Part shown: in pieces, positions 26,898 through 38,690 of the stretch
How the letters are laid out: each line of letters opens with the position of its first letter
Numbering within the stretch: the stretch's first letter is position 1
From: Malurus cyaneus samueli
Lineage: Eukaryota > Chordata > Aves > Passeriformes > Maluridae
Length of the DNA: 64,000 nt
Assembly (NCBI GenBank): GCA_009741485.1
Contig: CM019217.1
Location: 32,883,165-32,947,164, forward strand
Direction of reading: 5' to 3'
Notes under the pieces: generated by a model
What the model was told of the DNA's origin: nothing
The model's database searches: none
What the model saw: the letters and a program-made list of their open reading frames with translations, nothing else
Program-made: the position numbers and the translations under genes

Positions 26898-28620
26898 AGA
26901 TAACTGTTGTTACCTGGATAAAGAGTGTGGCGTATTGTACACTATGCAGAAATATTGCAAAAATAACATCTAGCTGAAGGAAAGGCTTAAAATATACAGA
27001 TATTGTTCTTATTTTCTTTGTATTTTGCAATTTACAAGGTGGGGGACAGATTTGCCTAGTGAGAGAGAGCAACAAAATTCTTTCAATGTGTGCTTTTTTC
27101 CTTCAGTCTCCGGACCACTGGACCATGTCATGTCAGTTTAGTTGAACATATAGGCAAGAGAAGTTTAATGTTTGACATATTCTCTCCTACTAACAAATTT
27201 GAAGATGAACATTTACCATAAACTAAATGAGACCATTTTGTTCACACATGCACAGATCCAGTTCAAATCAGTAAGATGCTATAGTGCAATTTTACGACCA
27301 AAAAAGAAAAACAGGCACACGCCAGTCACTGCACAAGCTTCAGCTTGTCTCCAGAAGCTTGATTGTGGTCTTCAGCCTGTACAGCAGGTGCTTCATAGAG
27401 CTTTAGATATATCCTTTTAGTAAAAGAAACTAGGACACTGGGATTTCATCACAGTTCTCAGCCAAAAAAACCCAAAACTTCATAGAGATGTGCCCTAGTT
27501 TAGTTGTTTCTTTGGGGATGGGTTCCTTGATAGCATTTTAATTTGAAAACTCTCTTTTTCCACATTCTTATAGGTGATCACATGCAGAAAAGACACTCGA
27601 GTAGTTCAAGCAGCTAAGACAGCAACCAAAATAACAGCTCATGTCAGGTGGTTTCTGAGCTCCTTATGCACTCTTTCAGGGCAGAGCTGCCACTACCAGT
27701 TCTGCAGAGGTGTTTCCTGCTCTGCACACTGATCTCCTCTGCCTAGTGTGGCTCTGGCATGGCTGGAAAAGGATGATATCACCATGAAGATATTGCCGAA
27801 GAGGAATACAAGGTGTTGGAAGCTAACAGGGTTTGCAAATTGCACTGTTCCTGCACATAGATCTCATGTCTGAAGCTCAGCCAAAGAGAAAGACACAGCT
27901 AATTTAGCAGACCTGGACTCACCACAGGAACTTCTTAAGTACTGAGACAGCATGAACCATTAGGAAGCTTAGGAGCTTTTTGGGTAAACGAACAAAGGTA
28001 ATTTGGCTAAGGTAATAAACCATTTGCTTTGGGTCTGAAATGCCAGAGCTTTATGTAATTTTGGGGATCTCTGCCAGTGCTCTTTTATTGTGTTTTATAC
28101 CCAGATGTAACTGTAGGGCAGCAGAAGGCTTTATTCCACAGTCGAGTATGATGATGTGCTATTTGTTGACATATTAGAGGCATGAGTGGCACTGCCTGTG
28201 AAATTAATTCAGTTTATTGCAAACGTAGCAGTGTCTTGCATGGTACCTACGAGTTTAAGTATGAAAACCTAATTAAAGTGGGCAGATAACACTGGTGGCG
28301 CGCACTGGCTTTCTCTGCATAGAAGGTGGAGTAGGGGAACCCGGGGGTAGGTACACCCCGTACAGCACAGCCTGACCGAGTGTTTGCTGTGCCGGAACAG
28401 CGTAGTTTCTACTCGTAGTTTCTACTGTGTCAGCCTGTGTGCCGACGCTCAGACGCCCACCGAACGCTTCTGTGCTAGTGTTTAACTACTGCGTGGTGCA
28501 AGTATCCGCGGCAGAGTACTTCCATCTGGACTCCTGTTACTTCCTGGAGCAGGGCAGGAGGGAGAACCTTTTCAGGCGGGTAAGTGCTCCGCCAGGAGTG
28601 CCTCCCAACTGAGTGTGCTC

Positions 28621-28828
28621 AGGTTGGACAACAGGAGGAATTTCTCACAGAAAGGGTTGTCAAGCATTGGAACAGGCTCCCAGGAAGCTGGTGGGCTCAC
28701 CCTCTCTGAAGTGTTTAAGGGAAGCCCGGACGTGGCACTTAGTACCGTGGTCTAGTTGACAAGACGGTGTTCGGTCAAAGGTTGGACTCATGATCTCAAA
28801 GGTCTTTTCCAACCGAAATGATTCTGTG
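28621..28828 (+). mobile_element. CR1 LINE 3' end, plus orientation (copy A)
   Basis: The sequence runs from aggttggacaacaggaggaa through gtcaagcattggaacaggct to tcttttccaaccgaaatgattctgtg. It is the 3' tail of a CR1 element and less diverged than most others in this window. The usual flanking 8-base tail repeat is replaced by unrelated sequence. Confidence 0.8.
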
Positions 28829-28888
28829 CGCCAGGAGCACCTATGCCAAAAGGGTGCAGCAGCAGCGGGATAAGAGACAGCTTGTCGC

Positions 28889-28913
28889 NNNNNNNNNNNN
28901 NNNNNNNNNNNNN
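28889..28913. other. Assembly gap of 25 N
   Basis: Twenty-five consecutive N. A fixed short length is typical of a gap of unknown size that software could extend into but not close. It sits exactly at the broken right end of copy A, so the order and copy number of the flanking blocks are not proven. Confidence 1.
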
Positions 28914-30335
28914 AGCCCGGACCCCCAGGCCATCACTAGGATCCCCCTGGACTTGTCAGCGCTCCTGCTCGGGGAGAGTCTGTGAGGCCAGATATCCACA
29001 TAATGGTTCCCCAACCTGATCCCCCTTTGTCCAAGCTGAGCCCTCTATCCAAGCGTCCCTCCAGCAATGGCATCCATGGGGCTCCAAGACCCTTCCCCAG
29101 CACCTGGTTCCCATTGTCGCCTGAGAAGAGACAAGTAATGTCCCAGGATTTGGGTCGTCCATGGGTGAGCATATACAGAGAAGCCCCTCGCGCAGGATGG
29201 TTGCGGACATCATGTGGAGAGAAAGGACCAGTCCCACGACGTCTGGTTCTAGCCAATCCATCTAAGGATCTGGCTGCCTTTATTCAGCCCCACATACACT
29301 TGGCTCCTTCAGCCCCTGCTCTGTTTCCAATCAGTATCCCCAGCCTGCTCCGGCCCGTGAGAATTCCAGTAAAAGCCTGGAAGGAATATAAAAATGAAAC
29401 AAAAAACAGCACCCGTAGGGAGACTAAAAGCGCGAGGATAAAAAGGCCAACTGAAGGCTGGTGAAATAAGGATAGCCTGCATGGGTACGTAGAAGATTAT
29501 CTGACTGCACGTGCGCGGCGGGAGACGGGAGTAAGACTAACGAGGTCAGAAGAGAGTACTAGCCAGGTGTTGGGAGCGAGGAGCAGAAAGAAAGTAGCAA
29601 AGCATAATCAGTACCGGGCTAGGAGTGGAAAGAAGCTGTGTGTTTCTGGGGGCCCCCTGAGGCTTCAAACATGCAGCAAGCTAAGGCTTCTCTTTCCTAG
29701 GGTAATCTGGTCCAATGCCATTGCTGGCAGAGAGGATGCAGTAGCAGGCCTTCTTAAAGAAGGAGTTACTGGAGCAAGAAGGGAGGGTGGGAGAGGAGAG
29801 GAGAGAGGAAGAGACTGCTGGAGGAGAAAATAGAGTTAAGAAGATCGTTATACTTGTTAGGAGTAAAGGTAGAGGAAGAGGCAGGCAGACGAACACTTAA
29901 ATTCCGGAAAGATCCATAGGAGGAAGGTAGCTGTCTCATGCAGAGTGCAACTGGAGAGCCTTAGAATCAGACCGGACTGCGACCGGAGCAGTTAGAAAGC
30001 CCAGAGAGCTAGGGAGGAGAGCCGTAGGACAAAAGGAGTAAAGCGTTTTAGAGTCCACAGAGATCCACCTGTAACAATCGTTTGAGTTATTAGAGATACA
30101 CTAGATTGTTTTCGAGTTGGCTATGGTTCAAGTTTACTAGACAGAGTGAAGGTGCACAAGGAGCAGAAAGGGAGTTCCTTGTGAGGGTGGAATGAAAAAA
30201 ATTCTGTTAATAAGTTATAAACTAATGTTAATATATGGTAAAGCACTAGTTAACGAGTGGTTGCTTTAAGGTATAACGAACGATCCAGCCGCCGATCGAA
30301 TTTTGAAGGAGACTTTTTTGCTACTTTGTCCTGCT
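28914..30335. other. Unassigned 1.4-kb segment between the two copies
   Basis: This segment begins abruptly at the gap and ends abruptly where copy B starts. It has no counterpart at the left border of copy A. Composition shifts from mixed and C-rich (28914-29450) to purine-rich (29560-30200: many gag and aag units) to AT-rich. The longest open frame, 28982-29464 on the plus strand, matches no family I know. An acceptor-like ctttcctag lies at 29693-29701. It could be part of an LTR retrotransposon, a misplaced contig end or a real insertion; I cannot decide. Confidence 0.5.
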
Positions 30336-32067
30336 AGCAAAAAAGTTCCTTCAAAATTAGCATGTTACTTAAAACTAAATGTTAATTACCATTAAATAAT
30401 AATTTAAACCAAACTTTTTTCTTCCTCACAAGGAACTGTGCATGCACTGTCAGTAAAGAAATAGCCAAGAAAACAATTTTAGAATAACTCAAAACATTTG
30501 TTACAGGTGGTCTCTGTGCTAAAAGCTTACTCTTTGTCACTAGGGGGGTAGTGGTATTTAAGGTACAGCAGAGAACAGCTAATGATTTCTGAATTTAAGT
30601 GTTGTCTGCTGCTTTCAAACACTAAAATAAACATTTAAATTTTCAGTAACCTTAAGAATGCAGCAATGGCATTGGACCAGATTACCCTAGGAAAGGGAAG
30701 CCTTAGCTTGCTGCATGTTTGAAGCCTTGGGGGAAAGAAAAACAGAATAGCAGACTGAATTCTCTGCTTTGCTCGTGCCTCCAAATCACTAGGAGTAAGT
30801 ACAGGAGAATTTTAATGTGTTGAACACAAGTTTGCAGGTTGATAGATAGCTCTAAGACCAAAGTATGTCCCTTCTTTCACTGTCTGTATGTGAAAATAAT
30901 CTGGAGATAGGAAGAGGCATGGTAGAGCAAAACATTGCTATTTCTAGAGATGGACAGGCAGAATGATCATACGTTTCCACCAAACTTCTCCATTAAGTGG
31001 AAAATTGTCAGCCTGAGGCTGACATACACAGGGATGTGATATTAGGGTGTATTGCATCAAACTTACCTTATTAGTTGTCCTCCAAGGGTAAGTAATACAG
31101 AGAGGTGACATGTCCAGTTTATTTAAATTTATTTCTATACTTCTAACCCCAGTGTTCATGAAGACTAGATCAGAACAGTTTGTTTCTGTATAATTTGCCA
31201 GTAGTTTTTAGAAGTCCCGCTTTTTGAAAGATGGTTTCATTATATTACATATTTTCCTATGATAAAAGTATTTCCAGAGATTTAATACAAATTTTATTTT
31301 CCCCAATTGAAATTTTGCCTCTCATCTTTCATAATCCTGATTTTACATCCTCAAATCACAGATGATTCCTATCCTATTTTGCCTAATAATACACAAGTTG
31401 GTTAGAGAGGTTTTGGTTTTGGGGAGTTTTTTGGGGGGTTTTGGGGAGCTTTTTGGCATTTTTTTTTATATTTTTTAACTTTTTGCAAAATTTTTGAATT
31501 TGATTTTTGCTTTCCATTGATCAACCAAAAGTGCTTCAGGCTGTGGAGAAAGAAAAGCAGTATTATTGATGAGGATAAGTCCATTGGGGCTGTAATTGTG
31601 AAAGTCCTACTTAGCATTTAATAGAAATGCTCAAAGGATGATAATAGGCTGCTTCTTTTAAGTAAAAGAACTGATTTTTTATTTTAATATTTCTAGTCGA
31701 AAATACATCTCTGGCTTCCATGGGATGAAAAGGATGAATTATCTGAATTACAAAAAATAAATATAAATTAAAAAAGAATGAGTAGAAGCCAGATGGGCTT
31801 TTTAAAGGATCCGCTGAAGGAAGTTCATAGGCCAACATAGCTGAGTCTTGTGCAGGAGATATTCTGGGAAGAGGGCTATCCTTGCCTGAGCTACAGAGGT
31901 AATAGTGTATTTGACCAGGTAAGCTATTCTCAAAAGCTTCTCTAAGATCAAGTCATCCAAAAAAGATAATTCCCTGTAATGCCAGACATTATTGCTTTTG
32001 GTTTTCCTTAAATATTTGGCCAGATTCATCTGATGGAATCCAAATCATATGAACACACATTAAACTA

Positions 32068-32900
32068 TGTCTGGGTTTGAATGACAGGTGTTTGCCAATG
32101 AAGGCAGGGACCTCCTTGGAGTGGTGGATATGACCCCCCCCCTTACCTCTGAATAATTATAGTTTTGATAATATCGGGCTTCAGGCAAGAATATGGGAAA
32201 AGGGAATAACAGTTTTTATTAATATGTATAACAAGGTGAAACAAGTAACAACCACGATAGCAACAACCAACCCAGCCACAAACCCAATGACAGCCTCTAC
32301 AGAGACACACCCTCCCCTTGGTGCAGTTACAGTCCCGTCGGCAGGGGCGCTGTTGGTGGGTTGGGGTGGGTGCGATGATTCCCCGGCTGCAGGGGCGCTG
32401 TGGGCGGGTCCCGGCTGGCTCAGATCTCCCAGTGGCCAATGGTGGACACAAACCGGCAGAGATGGATGGAGAAAAAGTTCTGCAAACTCACAGTGGAAAA
32501 CACGAATCTCGGTGCTCCTCGGGACAGCAAGAAGCCCCAGAACGGGCAGATGAGCAAAGAGCAGAATCCTGCAGTTGCAGATGGGATTCAACAGAAGTCG
32601 ACCACTGCAGCTGGAATCACAGGGGTTCCCGGCAAGGCACAGGGGGGCAGAAGACCACAGGCAGCAAACAGGAACCAATGACGGAGATGCTGGGCTCTGC
32701 AGCAGCAGCAGATGAGCTCCCCCCACCACAGCAGCAGGTTCACCGTCCTCCCCAGGCCAAGCAGGGCAGGAAGTGAAGCTACCCCCACCACCCCACCCCC
32801 ACACACACCACGCCCTCCCGAGCCCAAACTCCCGCGAGAACTTCCCTCTCTCCAAAGAGAGGGAAAAAAACCCCCATACCTACCAGGAGATGTATGCTTT
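32068..32900 (-). mobile_element. LTR-like element, minus orientation (copy B)
   Basis: This is the counterpart of 23077-23910, with the AATAAA signal at 32220-32215. It differs from copy A by many single-base insertions and deletions in G and C runs, far more than the surrounding DNA. Because of this, one 224-codon minus-strand frame (32181-32855) is open here and broken in copy A. It ends in a hydrophobic stretch but I do not consider it a gene. Confidence 0.5.
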
Positions 32901-34965
32901 TTTCTCATCCACATCTACTCAAAAACTGGAGAGATCCCTGTTTTCTGCCAATATGCTATAAAAGAAAATCTCTTCATGAACCCAACAGAGAAATCAATGA
33001 ACTTGTACTAACACAGGGAAGAGGGCACACACATAATACCCTGCTCAAATCTTTTCTTTAAGAAGATAGGTTCCATTTATTTCACCATAAGCAACTGAAA
33101 AATGGAGTAAAACGTGCAGACTAAGTTTACTCTGTACTTTGTTTTGTAATAACTATTTATCTGGTTTTTACAGTTCTTCCCATTCAGTTTCCATACTCAA
33201 ATGCCATGGCTGTACCCTACCTGAAGTGTTTTGGGAAGTTGGTAGGCGCATGCAGGACTTGTTAAGAAATTCACTTATCTATTACTTCACTGCTTTCATC
33301 AAAGCATACTGACACATTTACACTTTGTTTTGAGTGGAACCACACTGCTCCTTTTTGAGGCTATCAGCTCTGTTTGGAATACCCTCTGGAAGTCAGCATG
33401 AGCTGGACAACACCAGCTTCTCACAGGTGCTATGGAGCATGCTTGGCTGGTATAGGGCTGCAGCTCCTTGCAGGAGGAAGACACTGCTGACGAGCTGAGG
33501 GGCAGCATCTGGCCACTGCGATGGTAACACCACATGGATCATTTCCTGTCATTGAAAACAGGGATCTGTCCACTTGTGTCTGAAGTAACACTTCCTTGTC
33601 TTTCTTTCCAGGAAACTGCTTTCAGACAGTAACTCTTCTTTCTCACCTACTGTTACAAAGGAGAAATGATCCATGTATTTGGTTTCCAGTTCTAGAACCA
33701 GTCACCATGTGAAAAACCTCAGGAAGTATGCAGATGATGTTTAGGGAAGCCAAGTTAGACACGGTGACAAGATAATCTTTAATGCAAATGTAGCAACCTT
33801 CTTTCTTGGCTTACCTCAGCCCTCTGATCTTTTCATTCTAGTAAATGGAAGAATCTACCCAAATTTAAGGGAAAAGGATGAAAACCCTTTTGCCCGCAAT
33901 AAAGAAAAGATTTTTTGTGTGTTCTTACTGAGCTGCACACTGATGTGGATGCTGCATTTCTGTGATTATGGTGCTCAGCATAAGTCATGTGAAAAACACA
34001 TTCTTTCTTCTTCCTTTTGTGAGGAACAAACATACACAAGTGCACCTTTGTAATCAAGATTATGAAATGAGGGCAGGCAGTGCACCTGCAGGAAGTTTCA
34101 GTAGGTGATGGTTTAAGACATTCATAATACTCTTCCTTATGCAGATGTTAATTTTTCTTTCCAGCTCAAGACATAAAGGTGGGAGTCACCCAGCTAAAAA
34201 TGTCGAATGAGAGAGAATATTAGTATAAATAGGTCTTACTCTAAAAATGTCTCCATTGACTCTAATGAAAGCCCAGGTCTCTTGTCACAGATGTCAGTGA
34301 AATGAATTCCACTCTGTATGCAAAAATGGGGTAATTACATGTCTGTGATTACCATTTATGAATTTCAGAGTTCCCCTGAAAACTTGGACAGAGTTTTGGC
34401 ATGTGTCATTAAAACTCTGCAACAAACAGGAAGAAGCCTCATTTAATTTCCCTCCTAGTGCAGATTCGTTTTTTGTTCCTTAGAATCTGCTTATCCAAAC
34501 CTAGTACAAATGATTAGTTTCTAGTGCAACTGAAAAGTCACCATAAATACTACTACAGAGTAATTTCAAATCTTAAAAATAACCCAGTAGCACCAAATCA
34601 CCCACATTATGGGTTTCCTTGGGGTGCTGCTATGCAAACTTTTTTGTGCCATCATTTACTCCAAGTTGCCAAAAAATAGTATTATCCTTCACTACTAGGA
34701 TATTACAAATGTGCAGGGTTATTTTTTTCTCAAGAACTGACAGAGTTTACATTTGATTTATTATTCAGTTGTAATTGTGAGAAAAATTAATGGTTAAACA
34801 AGATTAATAGATTCCTGCCTCTCAGACATCCTCTTCCCCAAAATAATGAAGAGAAATGTGGCATTTACTCCAGACTAAAGGAGTATTTAGGCTGGAAGGT
34901 TATTGTCAAAATACAAGCAGTGTCTGACTGAACATAGTTTGTCTCTTAGACTGTGGTTAAAATTT

Positions 34966-35330
34966 ACAGAATAATGAAATAGGTGAGGCTGGAAGGGACC
35001 ACAGTGAGTTATCTGGTCAAATTTCCCTGCTCAGGCTGGGTCCCCTAGAGCACATTGCACAGGTTGTGCCCAGACAAATTTTGAACCTCTCCAGAGACTC
35101 CACTTCTGTGGGCAATCTGGTCCTGTGCTTCGCTACCTGCACAGTAAAAAAGTTCTTCCTCGTATTCACATGGAACTTCCTATGTATCAATTTCTGCATG
35201 TTGCCTGTTGTCCTTTTGCTTGGTACCACCTAGAAGAGCCTGGCTTCATCCTCTTGACATCCCTCCTTTGGATACTCATAGACATTGATAAGGTCCTGTC
35301 CAGCTGTCTCTTCTCCAGGCTAAACATCAG
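34966..35330 (-). mobile_element. CR1 LINE fragment, minus orientation (copy B)
   Basis: Counterpart of the CR1 fragment at 25975. Copy B keeps several bases missing in copy A (ctgggtcccc, gtgcccagacaaattttg), which are closer to the CR1 norm. Here copy A therefore carries the deletions. Confidence 0.75.
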
Positions 35331-37299
35331 AGAATTTAGAAAATCCATTGGTAATATCCTCTTTCTTACTAGAGACAAAATATCTTTTGCCCAGTGTGAT
35401 TAATCTCTGATATTCATATTTAAAAGGAGTCCTTGTGCAGCCTACTTGGGCCTAACAATTCATGTTACTTGACAAGCAGTGGCAATGAAAACTTTAAAGG
35501 CCTGCAGCTCGGATGTTGGAACTGAACAGTGCTTTTTTTTAGTTGCAAGAATGTTACTAGAGGAGGAAAACACGTGTGGTAACCACTGGAACTCCATCTT
35601 CCATTACCTTAGGAACAGGCAGTTGTGATCAGAAATTACCATGCACCATTTTCAGAACTATCCTGTAACATATTTGAAAGTGTTACCAGGTATCAACATA
35701 AAACCTGTTTTCCTAAACACTCATCTGTGAGTGAGTGTTAATTAATTGCAGACTTGAAATCGATACTTCCTGACAGCAGATTTAATGACAGCATTTTCTT
35801 AAAAATGCTTAACCCACCTAATGGCAGTACTTTTTCTGTGGCAATGGCAACTAACAGAACCATCTAGAAGGCACACACACACACACAAACACAAGATAAC
35901 TGTTGTTACCTGGACAAAGAGTGTGGCATATTATACACTATGCAGAAACATTGCAAAAATAACATCTAGCTGAAGGAAAGGCTTAAAACATATTGATATT
36001 GTTCTTATTTTCTCTGTATTTTGCAATTTACAAGGTGGGGGACAGATTTGCCTAGTGAGAGAGAGCAACAAAATTTTTTCAATGTGTGCTTTTTTCCTTC
36101 AGTCTCCGGACCACTGGACCATGTCATGTCAGTTTAGTTGAACATATAGGCAAGAGAAGTTTAATGTTTGACATATTCTCTCCTACTAACAAATTTGAAG
36201 ATGAATATTTACCATAAACTAAGTGAGACCATTTTGTTCACACATGCACAGATCCAGTTCAAATCAGTAAGATGCTATAGTGCAATTTTACGACCAAAAA
36301 AGAAAAACAGGCACACGCCAGTCACTGCACAAGCTTCAGCTTGTCTCCAGAAGCTTGATTGTGGTCTTCAGCCTGTACAGCAGGTGCTTCATAGAGCTTT
36401 AGCTATATCCTTTTAGTAAAAGAAACTAGGACACTGGGATTTCATCACAGTTTCTCAGCCAAAAAAACCCAAAACTTCATAGAGATGTGCCCTAGTTTAG
36501 TTGTTTCTTTGGGGATGGGTTCTTTGATAGCATTTTAATTTGAAAACTCTCTTTTTCCACATTCTTATAGGTGATCACATGCAGGATCATGGGAGAAAAG
36601 ACACTCGAGTAGTCCAAGCAGCTAAGACAGCAACCAAAATAACAGCTCATGTCAGGTGGTTTCTGAGCTCCTTATGCACTCTTTCAGGGCAGAGCTGCCA
36701 CACTACCAGTTCTGCAGAGGTGTTTCCTGCTCTGCACACTGATCTCCTCTGCCTAGTGTGGCTCTGGCATGGCTGGAAAAGGATGATATCACCATGAAGA
36801 TATTGCCGAAGAGGAATACAAGGTGTTGGAAGCTAACAGGGTTTGCAAATTGCACTGTTCCTGCACATAGATCTCATGTCTGAAGCTCAGCCAAAGAGAA
36901 AGACACAGCTAATTTAGCAGACCTGGACTCACCACAGGAACTTCTTAAGTACTGAGACAGCATGAACCATTAGGAAGCTTAGGAGCTTTTTGGGTAAACG
37001 AACAAAGGTAATTTGGCTAAGGTAATAAACCATTTGCTTTGGGTCTGAAATGCCAGAGCTTTATGTAATTTTGGGGATCTCTGCCAGTGCTCTTTTATTG
37101 TGTTTTATACCCAGATGTAACTGTAGGGCAGCAGAAGGCTTTATTCCACAGTCGAGTATGATGATGTGCTATTTGCTTGACATATTAGAGGCATGAGTGG
37201 CACTGCCTGTGAAATTAATTCAGTTTATTGCAAAGGTAGCAGTGTCTTGCATAGTACCTACGAGTTTAAGCATGAAAACCTAATTAAAGTGGGCAGATA

Positions 37300-37632
37300 A
37301 CACTGGTGGCGCGCACTGGCTTTCTCTGCATAGAAAGTGGAGTAGGGGATCCCGGGGATAGGTACACCCCGTACAGCACAGCCTGACCGAGTGTTTGCTG
37401 TGCCGGAACAGCGTAGTTTCTACTCGTAGTTTCTACTGTGTCAGCCTGTGTGCCGACGCTCAGACGCCCACCGAACGCTTCTGTGCTAGTGTTTAACTAC
37501 TGCGTGGGGCAAGTGTCCGCGGCAGAGTACTTCCATCTGGACTCCTGTTACTTCCTGGAGCAGGGCAGGAGGGAGAACCTTTTCAGGCGGGTAAGTGCTC
37601 CGCCAGGAGTGCCTCCCCAACTGAGTGTGCTC
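37300..37632. other. CpG-containing unique segment before the orphan island
   Basis: CpG-containing sequence left of the CR1 tail, present also in copy A (about 28290-28620). It holds two adjacent copies of the 13-base unit cgtagtttctact (37412-37437). An open frame at 37438-37590 ends at a strong donor-like cgg|gtaagtg. It may be an outlying part of the island that follows or a non-coding first exon; no protein family is recognised. Confidence 0.45.
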
Positions 37633-37842
37633 AGGTTGGACAACAGGAGGAATTTCTCACAGAAAGGGTTGTCAAGCATTGGAACAGGCTCCCCAGGGAG
37701 CTGGTGGGCTCACCCTCTCTGAAGGTGTTTAAGGGAAGCCCGGACGTGGCACTTAGTACCGTGGTCTAGTTGACAAGACGGTGTTCGGTCAAAGGTTGGA
37801 CTCGATGATCTCAAAGGTCTTTTCCAACCGAAATGATTCTGT
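37633..37842 (+). mobile_element. CR1 LINE 3' end, plus orientation (copy B)
   Basis: Counterpart of 28621-28828, with a few bases more (ctccccagggagctgg, gaaggtgtttaag, ctcgatgatctc) that match the CR1 consensus better. Copy A has lost them, again as single-base deletions. Confidence 0.8.
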
Positions 37843-37903
37843 GCGCCAGGAGGCACCTTATGCCAAAAGGGTGCAGCAGCAGCGGGATAAGAGACAGCTT
37901 GTC

Positions 37904-38690
37904 CTGCACGCCACTGCAGGGGAGCTTGGCTGTGCTGCGCAGAGAGGGCAGCACCCGTGGCATGCGCCGCCCGGCAAAAAGGGATGGCCTGAGAGTGAGC
38001 CCCGTTCTGTTGGCGCGCCTGCCGCGCTACCTGCGTGTCTGTGGCCGTGACGAGAGCCCGCCCCGCGCTCACCCGCTCGGCCCGCGGGCGTCTCGGCGGA
38101 GGAAGGCGTGAGACGGCGGCGGGCGAGGGCGCGGTAGCGCCCGGCACTCTCTGCCGGCGGTCCGGGGACTTTCCCCTAGGCGGGCGCGGGGCCCATGAGG
38201 AACCGCTGTCCTCCGTGCATAGCCTAGCGAGCAGGTCTTCAGAACATCCCAGACTGACGCCAGAGGCACTATCGCAATATAAAAGACGGCAGATGAGACA
38301 ACCTCTAGGGCAGGGCGATTAATTTGTTATTTTTTTTTTTTTTTTTGCATTTGCCTCCCTGCTGGTCTCCGCGGACGATTCACAGCGCACAGGTGGCCGG
38401 GCCGCCCCCCTAGGGGCGCCGCGGCCCAGGGCAGCCGCGGAAGGCGGCCGCGGAGGGCCGCAGCGGCGCCGGGAATACGCCATGCAAATTAGAGCGCCTT
38501 GGCCTCGCCCCGAGCCGGGCGGGCGCGCTAGCCCCGCCTTGTGGCCGCCGCTGAGGCCGCCCCAGCGCCGCAGGCTGGAACAAGGAGCGGCGAGCGACAC
38601 GGCCCACACCTGGGAGCCTCTAACAGCAGCCAGCGGCCGGCTGTCCGCAAGGATCTTGCCGTAGGTGGTAAGGCTGTGCCAGTAGTCCCC
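37904..38690. promoter_or_regulatory. Orphan CpG island with promoter-like elements
   Basis: GC- and CpG-rich DNA between ING2 and CDKN2AIP, about 18.5 kb upstream of the ING2 start region and about 2 kb beyond the CDKN2AIP 3' end. On the plus strand it contains a kappaB-like GGGGACTTTCCCC (38164-38176) and a canonical TATAAAAG (38278-38285), then a 17-base T run (38330-38346) and the octamer ATGCAAAT (38482-38489). The spacing of kappaB and TATA is that of an inducible promoter with a start near 38308. I see no recognisable coding region downstream, so it could drive a non-coding RNA or be an enhancer-type island. Confidence 0.6.

Larger units (their letters stand above)
21261..28886. repeat. 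Copy A of a 7.6-kb tandem block
   Basis: The sequence from agcaaaaaagttcc to gacagcttgtc is repeated at 30336-37903 in the same orientation and order. By eye, a clean 700-base stretch (24300-25000 against 33290-33990) differs at about five positions, mostly transitions. GC-rich parts differ by many one-base insertions and deletions. Copy A joins unique DNA on its left and stops two bases before a 25-N gap. It contains a T/G-rich tract, an LTR-like element, two CR1 fragments and a GC-rich segment, and no intact gene. I favour an assembly duplication: two haplotypes or uncorrected gap-filling reads placed side by side. Confidence 0.95.
30336..37903. repeat. Copy B of the 7.6-kb tandem block
   Basis: This is the second copy of 21261-28886, in direct orientation. 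It continues on its right into unique CpG-rich DNA (37904 onward) that copy A would enter but for the gap. So the left unique flank is attached only to copy A and the right unique flank only to copy B, the pattern expected when one locus has been assembled twice. Confidence 0.95.

Noticed and set aside
32181..32855. 224-codon minus-strand frame ending in a hydrophobic segment, suggesting a small membrane or envelope-like protein
   Set aside because: It lies in an LTR-like element, is broken by indels in copy A, and shows no recognisable domain. The hydrophobic end overlaps the polyadenylation region.
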